A stretch of DNA of 64,000 nucleotides from positions 1 through 64,000 of the forward strand of contig CALWSL010000003.1 in assembly GCA_944384205.1 (NCBI GenBank), in the 5' to 3' direction. Under the pieces are notes generated by a model, which made no database searches, was not told the DNA's origin, and saw nothing but the letters and a program-made list of their open reading frames with translations. Shown here in pieces: positions 58,688-64,000 of this stretch (the stretch's first letter is position 1; every line of letters starts with the position of its first letter). Origin of the DNA: an uncultured Acetatifactor sp. GTDB taxonomy: Bacteria > Bacillota > Clostridia > Lachnospirales > Lachnospiraceae. A program made the translations under genes and the position numbers.

Positions 58688-58799
58688 AAAAGCAGGAAAT
58701 ATTCCTTCAGGCTTGCAATGAACTGCGCAAACTGATAAAATTAACAATTAGCAGGAAGCGATACAAATTTGCGGGCTATTGGCATCATGGAGGGTTCAT

Positions 58800-59045
58800 A
58801 TGAGGAAAATGGAATTTAAAATGGAAAGACCGGGACTTTTAGAGGTCGGACAAAAGATTACTGTAACGGAGGGCGTTCTTCCCAGTAATTACTATTATAC
58901 CATTGACCCTTCCCTTGCCATGTCAGCAAATATTCCCTTTAGAAACCGTCTGAAAAGTAAAGAGGGTGTCGTGGCAGATATCGTGGAAAATGCAAGAGGA
59001 TTTTATGTAACGGCAGAATTCGACGAGCCGGAAGTAAAAGACTAG
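58800..59045 (+). CDS. Hypothetical protein between spoVAD and ridA
   Basis: The product has 81 residues: MRKMEFKMERPGLLEVGQKI, then TVTEGVLPSNYYYTIDPSLAMSANIP and an acidic C-terminus. The composition is soluble and beta-rich. No family is recognised. TGGAGGG stands 6 nt before the ATG at 58800. The next gene starts 17 nt later, so it is probably part of a spoVAD-ridA unit and may be co-expressed at the end of one transcript ending at 59532. Confidence 0.75.
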   Translation: MRKMEFKMERPGLLEVGQKITVTEGVLPSNYYYTIDPSLAMSANIPFRNRLKSKEGVVADIVENARGFYVTAEFDEPEVKD

Positions 59046-59061
59046 AATTGGAGGAATGTAT

Positions 59062-59436
59062 ATGTTAAAGAAAATAGCGACAGACAAAGCGCCTGCTGCA
59101 ATCGGACCATATTCTCAGGGAATCGTGGCAGGCAATATCCTGTTTGCATCCGGACAGATTGCAATCAATCCCGCAACCGGTGAGATTGAGGGGAATGATA
59201 TTGTGACGCAGACGGAGCAGGTAATGAAAAATATCGGCGCGCTGCTGGAGGCGGCGGGAACGGATTACACCAGGGTAGTTAAGACTACCTGTTTTCTGGC
59301 TGATATGGATGATTTTACTGTTTTCAACGAGATTTACGCAAAATACTTTACGGAGAAACCTGCAAGAAGCTGTGTGGCAGTGAAAACTCTGCCGAAGAAT
59401 GTGCTTTGTGAAGTTGAGGTTATTGCAGAAGTATAG
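59062..59436 (+). CDS. ridA: RidA-family enamine/imine deaminase
   Basis: The product has 124 residues. IGPYSQGIVAGNILFASGQI and the late ARSCVAVKTLPKNVLCEVEVIA segment with the key Arg are typical of RidA. It hydrolyses reactive enamines formed by PLP enzymes such as threonine dehydratase. ATG 59062 is favoured over 59056 because GGAGG lies 7 nt upstream. A terminator follows at 59506. Confidence 0.97.
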   Translation: MLKKIATDKAPAAIGPYSQGIVAGNILFASGQIAINPATGEIEGNDIVTQTEQVMKNIGALLEAAGTDYTRVVKTTCFLADMDDFTVFNEIYAKYFTEKPARSCVAVKTLPKNVLCEVEVIAEV

Positions 59437-59505
59437 TGTGAGAAGAACTTCTAAAGCTCATGCAGAAGAGCATTTCGCTAAGAAGTTCTATCCGTATGTT
59501 AATAG

Positions 59506-59532
59506 AAATCGTCGCTGGCTGCGGCGATTTTT
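59506..59532 (+). terminator. Terminator after ridA
   Basis: AAATCGTCGC pairs with GCGGCGATTT (one G-T pair), followed by a T-run. A longer inverted repeat AGAACTTCT/AGAAGTTCT (about 59447-59489) lies just before it. Confidence 0.7.
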
Positions 59533-59559
59533 GACGTAATGTTTTGAGGAGTACGTAAG

Positions 59560-60063
59560 ATGGAAAAAGATAATGTAGTTTTAATCGGAATGCCGGGAGC
59601 GGGAAAGAGTACCGTCGGTGTGGTGCTTGCCAAAAAGCTGGGGTATCAATTTATTGATTCCGATTTGGTGATTCAGGAAAAGTATGGAAAACTGCTGCAT
59701 GATCTGATTGAGGAAAACGGCGTGGAGGGCTTTTGGAAGATAGAAAATGATGTGAATGCTTCCCTTGATACCCGGAGAAGTGTGATTGCCACAGGGGGGA
59801 GTGTCGTCTATGGAAGGGGCGCCATGGATCATCTGCGGGAAATCGGCAGGGTTATTTACTTAAAACTTCCCTTTGAAGAGGTGGCGGAACGTCTTGGAGA
59901 TTTAAGCGCCAGAGGAGTGACGTTAATGCCCGGTCAGACTTTGGCAGATTTGTTCGCGGAGAGAACTCCGCTTTATGAAAAGTATGCGCATATTACGATA
60001 GACTGCAGCGGTAAGAGTCTGCGGGAGCTTGTGATGGAAGCTGCAGAACTGGTGCAGGAGTAA
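59560..60063 (+). CDS. aroK: Shikimate kinase
   Basis: The product has 167 residues. The P-loop GMPGAGKSTVG, the shikimate-binding DSD of FIDSDLVI, and GGSVVYG are present. It phosphorylates shikimate at the 3-OH in chorismate synthesis. It stands alone among aro genes here and is followed, 11 nt later, by a drug/metabolite transporter. Confidence 0.93.
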   Translation: MEKDNVVLIGMPGAGKSTVGVVLAKKLGYQFIDSDLVIQEKYGKLLHDLIEENGVEGFWKIENDVNASLDTRRSVIATGGSVVYGRGAMDHLREIGRVIYLKLPFEEVAERLGDLSARGVTLMPGQTLADLFAERTPLYEKYAHITIDCSGKSLRELVMEAAELVQE

Positions 60064-60074
60064 AGGTGAGCATT

Positions 60075-60989
60075 ATGAATAAGAATACGACAAGAAACAG
60101 TTTCCTCTTATTTATGACGGCTTGCATCTGGGGAATGTCATTTGTATCCCAAAGTAAGGGCATGGATTATATGCCCCCCCTTACCTTTAACGGTGTTCGT
60201 GCTATGATTGGAGCCCTTGTTCTTTTAATTTATATCCTGATTAGCCGGAAGGCGGCGGGCGAGAAGGCGAAGCCCATTGAGTGGGGAATTACCCTGCGGG
60301 CAGGTCTATGGTGCGGGTTAGCGCTGACGATAGCAAGTACGCTGCAGCAATATGGAATAAAGTATACAACGGTGGGAAAAGCGGGATTCATTACTACCCT
60401 CTATATTATTTTTGTACCGATTGCGGGGATTTTCTTTCACCGTAAGGTAGCGAAGGTGGTTTGGTTTGCCGCATGTATGGCAGCGGTAGGAATGTATCTG
60501 CTTTGCATGGCGGAAAGCCTGGTTCTGAGTACCGGCGACACTCTGGTTTTTTTGTGTGCCGTTGTGTTTGCAGCGCATATTATGCTGGTGGATTATTATT
60601 CTCCCAAAACAGACGGCGTTATTGTATCCTGTATCCAGTTTACCATATGCGGAATTGTGTGCGGTGTCGGTTCTCTTATTTGGGGAGAACCGACGATTGG
60701 TCAGTTAAGGGACGGCATGGAGACATTATTGTATTCCGGTGTTCTTAGCTGCGGTGTGGCATATACCCTGCAGATGGTAGGGCAGAAGGGCGTAAATCCC
60801 ACGGTTGCGGCATTAATTTTAAGTCTGGAGTCGGTTGTGGCAACCGTTGCGGCATGGATAGCCTGCAAAATCGGCTTTCTTTCCACAGACCAGACGTTGA
60901 CGGGCAGACAGATAGCAGGCTGTGTGATTGTATTTGCGGCAGTGATTTTGGTTCAGCTTCCCAGGGAATGGTTTTCATTCCACAAGTAA
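60075..60989 (+). CDS. DMT-superfamily transporter (EamA)
   Basis: The product has 304 residues with ten membrane helices in two EamA repeats: FMTACIWGMSFVSQSKGMDYMPPLTFNGVRA opens the first and a second repeat starts near residue 155. The end of the protein carries the typical ESVVATVAAWI segment. The family moves small metabolites, often amino acids or drugs. ATG 60075 is chosen with AAAGGTG upstream; a GTG at 60066 is possible. Probably co-transcribed with aroK. Confidence 0.93.
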   Translation: MNKNTTRNSFLLFMTACIWGMSFVSQSKGMDYMPPLTFNGVRAMIGALVLLIYILISRKAAGEKAKPIEWGITLRAGLWCGLALTIASTLQQYGIKYTTVGKAGFITTLYIIFVPIAGIFFHRKVAKVVWFAACMAAVGMYLLCMAESLVLSTGDTLVFLCAVVFAAHIMLVDYYSPKTDGVIVSCIQFTICGIVCGVGSLIWGEPTIGQLRDGMETLLYSGVLSCGVAYTLQMVGQKGVNPTVAALILSLESVVATVAAWIACKIGFLSTDQTLTGRQIAGCVIVFAAVILVQLPREWFSFHK

Positions 60990-61089
60990 ATCGGGATATC
61001 TTTTTTGGGAAAGGTACATATTTTTGCGGTATCGGCAGAAACTAATTCTAAGAAATCCCATCAGGGAAGAGAAAAAGGAGTAGGTCGAG

Positions 61090-61446
61090 ATGGATTATTT
61101 GAAAGCCTTTTTGATTGGCGGATTAATCTGTGCGCTGGTGCAGATTTTGATGGAAAAGACGAAAATGATGCCGGGTAGAATCATGGTGCTTTTGGTAGTG
61201 ACCGGCGCTGTTATAAGCGTGTTTGGCTGGTATGAACCCTTTCAGGAATTCGCGGGTGCGGGAGCCAGTGTGCCCCTGCTTGGTTTTGGAAATGTTCTGA
61301 TGAAGGGTGTGAAAGAAGCGGTAGATGAGCAGGGGTTTCTGGGATTATTTACCGGCGGCTTTAAGGCGGGGGCAGTAGGAACCTCAGCGGCACTGATTTT
61401 CGGTTATCTTGCCAGTCTGATTTTTAAACCGAAGATGAAGAAATGA
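61090..61446 (+). CDS. spoVAE: Stage V sporulation protein AE
   Basis: The product has 118 residues with three or four membrane helices, the normal size. MDYLKAFLIGGLICALVQIL, then GAGASVPLLGFGNVLMKGV and GFLGLFTGGFKAGAVGTSAA are the recognisable parts. It is part of the SpoVA channel for dipicolinic acid in the spore inner membrane. It is separated from spoVAD by ridA, aroK and the transporter gene. AAAAGGAG precedes the start. Confidence 0.94.
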   Translation: MDYLKAFLIGGLICALVQILMEKTKMMPGRIMVLLVVTGAVISVFGWYEPFQEFAGAGASVPLLGFGNVLMKGVKEAVDEQGFLGLFTGGFKAGAVGTSAALIFGYLASLIFKPKMKK

Positions 61447-61519
61447 TGCAAAAAGTAAGAACTGTGTTATAATACGGATATTATTATGATAAATAAACGG
61501 AAGATAAGGGTTGAATCGT

Positions 61520-63631
61520 ATGTTGATATTATGGGGAAGCCTCGCGGGCTTATTGCTGTATCTGGAAATAGTTTATCATTTTAGCGGTTTTGGGTGGAGT
61601 GGATATTTCCCGGGATACACGCTCTGCCTCATTGCGGTATGGGCAGGAATAGCTGCTGTCTTTGCCGGTATACTGCGAGGACGTCTGAAAAAAATAATAT
61701 TATATCTGTTTATATGGTTTTTTACTATCTGGGCATGTGTGCAGTTAGTATATCTGCGCATTTTTAAGCAGCCTCTTTTGTGGGAAGCCATAATACGCGG
61801 TGGCGGTGATGCACTGACAAATTATTGGCGGGAAGCGTTGACTGCAATTTTGGGAGCGCTTCCTTTTCTGGTACTTATGTTGCTGCCCGCTATTGTGATT
61901 GGAATTGTCCTTCACAAAAAGAAATGGAAATTTCCCAATCTGCGCGGCAAGCGGTTGGTTTGTGCAGGTATTCTTTTGGTGGCAGGTATTTTGGGAGAAG
62001 CCGCCATCATGGAGATTGGAAGATACCTGCAGCAGGATTATTATGAGGAGTACATGGAATTCTTTGACCCGCTGGGCATTGCTGAAAATATGGGATTTCT
62101 TCCCATGCTGCAAAGAGATAGTCTGTCGGGGATACTCTTGCTGGCGGAAGAAGAACTGGAAAGCGTAACTGTTCCTGTAGTGGAAACAGTGGAAACGGAT
62201 ATCCCGGAAAGCGGTGAGGCGGATGAAGCAGATATACCAGAAAGCAGTGAGGCGGTTGAAACAGTCGGAACGGTTTTAGAAACGGAAACGGTAGAGGAGG
62301 AAGTGCAGGAGCCTGTTATCACACAGCATAGCTTTGATATTGATTTTGAGACATTGCATGCTTTGGCGGACAATGAAGAGAAGAAATGGCTTGCGGACTA
62401 CATAGAAAAAGAACAGCCTACTGATACAAATGAATATACGGGAATTTTTGAGGGATATAACCTGATTTATCTTACTGCGGAGGGCTTTTCTCCCTATGCT
62501 GTCAGGGAAGACCTGACGCCTACATTGTACCGACTGGCAAATTCGGGCTTTGTATTTGAAAATTATTATGTGCCGTTGTGGCAGACCAGCACCAGTGACG
62601 GAGAATATATCAACTGTACCGGATTAATTCCCGATGGGCAGTTTAGTATGCGTAAAAGTGCTTCCAACGATATGGCGTACTCTCTGCCAAAGTTTTTTGA
62701 AGCGGAGGGCGTAAAATCCTATGCCTATCATAATAACAGCCTTTCTTATTATGACCGTTACATTACCCATCCGAATCTTGGATATGACTTCAAGTGTTCT
62801 AAGCTGGGAACTTTGTCCGAGGAGGAGTGGGGAAGCTGGATTTTTCCCATGGAAAATCCAAATGCCTGGCCTTCTTCCGATTTGGAGATGATGCAGGGAA
62901 CCGCATCGGAATATTTGACAAATGACCGTTTTCATGTCTATTATTTGACGGTTTCAGGGCATATGTATTACAGCTTTAAAGGCAATGCCATGTCTGCCAA
63001 AAACAGAGAAGCGGTTGAAGGACTGGAACTGTCTGAAAATGCCAGAGCATATCTGGCGTGCAATATCGAATTGGACAAAGCACTCCAATATCTGCTGGAA
63101 CAGCTTGAGGAAGCGGGACAACTGGAAAAAACGGTTATCTGCATGAGTGCAGACCATTATCCTTACGCTATGAGCACGGAGCAGTATGAGGAGCTGGCAG
63201 GCAAATCTTTGTCCGATGGCATGGATATGTATCGGAATACTCTGATTTTGTGGAATGTGGGTATGGAAGAGGAGCCTGTCTATGTGGAAAAAGTATGCGG
63301 TCCCATGGACATTGTACCAACGCTGTTGAATTTGTTTGGCTTTTCCTATGATTCCCGAATGTATGCCGGAAGGGATATTTTTTCTGATGAGGAAGGACTG
63401 GTCATTTTTAATGACCGCAGCTTTGTGACGGATTCCGTAATTTACAGGAAAAAAGGGAAGGAAAGTATCTGGATAAAGGATGCGAATGGCAATGATATGA
63501 TTGCAGACGATGGAAAAGAAGCGTATTTTTCCGAAATGCAGCAGGAGGTCAGGGACAGATACCAGTTCAGCGCATATATTTTGCGGGAGAATTATTATCA
63601 GGATATAAAACAGGCATTGGTGCAGCAGTAA
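61520..63631 (+). CDS. LtaS-like membrane sulfatase-fold phosphoglycerol transferase
   Basis: The product has 703 residues. Five membrane helices lie in the first ~175 residues, followed by an acidic Glu/Thr/Val-rich linker (about 215-275) with repeated ESxEAxE. The extracellular sulfatase-fold domain has the catalytic Thr in PLWQTSTSDGEY (near residue 360), YLTVSGHMYYS and MSADHYPYAMS for the metal site. It resembles lipoteichoic acid synthase and related phosphoglycerol transferases, which act on glycolipid outside the membrane. The linker length is unusual. ATG 61520 follows AAGGG; no partner gene is seen nearby. Confidence 0.87.
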   Translation: MLILWGSLAGLLLYLEIVYHFSGFGWSGYFPGYTLCLIAVWAGIAAVFAGILRGRLKKIILYLFIWFFTIWACVQLVYLRIFKQPLLWEAIIRGGGDALTNYWREALTAILGALPFLVLMLLPAIVIGIVLHKKKWKFPNLRGKRLVCAGILLVAGILGEAAIMEIGRYLQQDYYEEYMEFFDPLGIAENMGFLPMLQRDSLSGILLLAEEELESVTVPVVETVETDIPESGEADEADIPESSEAVETVGTVLETETVEEEVQEPVITQHSFDIDFETLHALADNEEKKWLADYIEKEQPTDTNEYTGIFEGYNLIYLTAEGFSPYAVREDLTPTLYRLANSGFVFENYYVPLWQTSTSDGEYINCTGLIPDGQFSMRKSASNDMAYSLPKFFEAEGVKSYAYHNNSLSYYDRYITHPNLGYDFKCSKLGTLSEEEWGSWIFPMENPNAWPSSDLEMMQGTASEYLTNDRFHVYYLTVSGHMYYSFKGNAMSAKNREAVEGLELSENARAYLACNIELDKALQYLLEQLEEAGQLEKTVICMSADHYPYAMSTEQYEELAGKSLSDGMDMYRNTLILWNVGMEEEPVYVEKVCGPMDIVPTLLNLFGFSYDSRMYAGRDIFSDEEGLVIFNDRSFVTDSVIYRKKGKESIWIKDANGNDMIADDGKEAYFSEMQQEVRDRYQFSAYILRENYYQDIKQALVQQ

Positions 63632-63635
63632 CGTT

Positions 63636-64000
63636 TTATTTTAGTTCTTCAAAAGGGATGCCTCTGTCGGACAGATATTTTACAAGCGCTTTGTCCCAAA
63701 TGGCATCAGGATCCTTACTCATGACGAAGGTGCGGCAGGATATACCCGTAGTCAGTACGGCTTTGACTCCGTCATAACGGATATTCAGTACCAATGCCCG
63801 AACCTGCGAGGCATCCACGCTGCTGTTTTCCTTTGTAAGCAGAGCAGCAGCTTTTTCAGGCTTTAACTGTAGTACGAATTTAAAGAACAGGGGTGTGTTT
63901 TTTCCTTTCATCAGGTTAAAACACAGCCCTTTTACGTTGCTCCAGCACTGAAATTCATAGGGAATGCAGTCAGTTCCTCTCTCCTCCATGGGATAAAAAT
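63636..64000 (-). CDS. DUF5721-like protein, 5' end outside the window
   Basis: The visible 117-plus residues read MEERGTDCIPYEFQCWSNVK, LFFKFVLQLKPEKAAALL, VRALVLNIRYDGVKAVLTTG and end WDKALVKYLSDRGIPFEELK. This resembles a small protein family (DUF5721) that is frequent in Lachnospiraceae. The frame is still open at position 64000, and family members begin with some 40 further residues, so the start is probably beyond the edge rather than at the ATG at 63989. Function unknown. It converges on the LtaS-like gene with only 4 nt between the stops. Confidence 0.65.
   Translation of the reverse strand, partial: FYPMEERGTDCIPYEFQCWSNVKGLCFNLMKGKNTPLFFKFVLQLKPEKAAALLTKENSSVDASQVRALVLNIRYDGVKAVLTTGISCRTFVMSKDPDAIWDKALVKYLSDRGIPFEELK

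Overview
The window reads as a chromosome segment of an anaerobic, spore-forming Firmicute, most likely a Lachnospiraceae-type gut Clostridium. The support is mixed: sporulation genes (spoVAD, spoVAE), pyruvate:ferredoxin oxidoreductase, rubrerythrin, a cluster of glycoside hydrolases, strong AGGAGG ribosome sites, and family types common in Lachnospiraceae (HAAS/DUF1700, DUF5721-like). This is inferred from gene content; no rRNA or taxonomic marker was compared.

Layout. 1-540: five tRNAs (Glu, Met, Asp, Val, Leu). 540-5210: integrative element 1 in the 3' end of tRNA-Leu, with a frameshifted integrase, an XRE regulator, a zinc-ribbon/SHOCT membrane protein and a type III (ToxIN/AbiQ-like) toxin-antitoxin pair. 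5.4-24.6 kb: mostly core genes (esterase, chemoreceptor, polar amino-acid ABC transporter, ECF sigma/anti-sigma, a secreted CBM56-crystallin-ricin-GH64 glucanase, AI-2E-type permease, YhfC protease, nifJ, rubrerythrin) plus a chromosomal type I toxin-antitoxin-like locus at 12.85-13.23 kb and a tiny Asn/Gln-rich gene behind a sigma-G-like promoter. 24.7-28.03 kb: an overlapping four-gene operon (THUMP methyltransferase, degenerate amidase, RdgB, YfcE). 28.1-28.3 kb: tRNA-Pro and tRNA-Gly. 28.29-33.80 kb: integrative element 2 in tRNA-Gly, with integrase, ribbon-helix-helix protein, four cargo genes and an Fst/par-like type I toxin-antitoxin pair. 33.97-35.2 kb: a D,D-carboxypeptidase. 35.24-37.93 kb: a gutted type II CRISPR-Cas locus in which the tracrRNA, the first ~150 codons of cas9 and an 8-repeat array survive, while the rest is replaced by a fragment of a conjugative-element helicase ending in what looks like a group II intron 5' end. 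38.1-47.8 kb: a sugar-use cluster (D-lyxose/mannose isomerase, GH2 beta-mannosidase, MATE exporter, two GH3 enzymes with opposite domain order). 47.9-52.2 kb: a MarR regulator with a perfect operator and a heterodimeric ABC exporter. 52.14-52.64 kb: a ~500-bp imperfect palindrome. 52.7-64 kb: Ca2+-type P-ATPase, trpS, GH16 glucanase, spoVAD ... aroK ... spoVAE, an LtaS-like membrane sulfatase and a partial DUF5721-like gene.

The most unusual content is in the accessory DNA. The two small integrative elements have no visible transfer, replication or capsid gene, yet share an organisation: integrase next to the tRNA, a similar integrase leader, an AT-rich non-coding zone with related motifs, a zinc-ribbon cargo protein, a toxin-antitoxin module near the distal end, and two short direct repeats just inside each end whose sequence differs between the elements. 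They look like two members of one family of cargo carriers. Three RNA-controlled toxin-antitoxin loci of two mechanistic types, one decayed Cas9 system and two long palindromes complete the picture. All functional statements rest on motifs read by eye; no database search or folding program was run.
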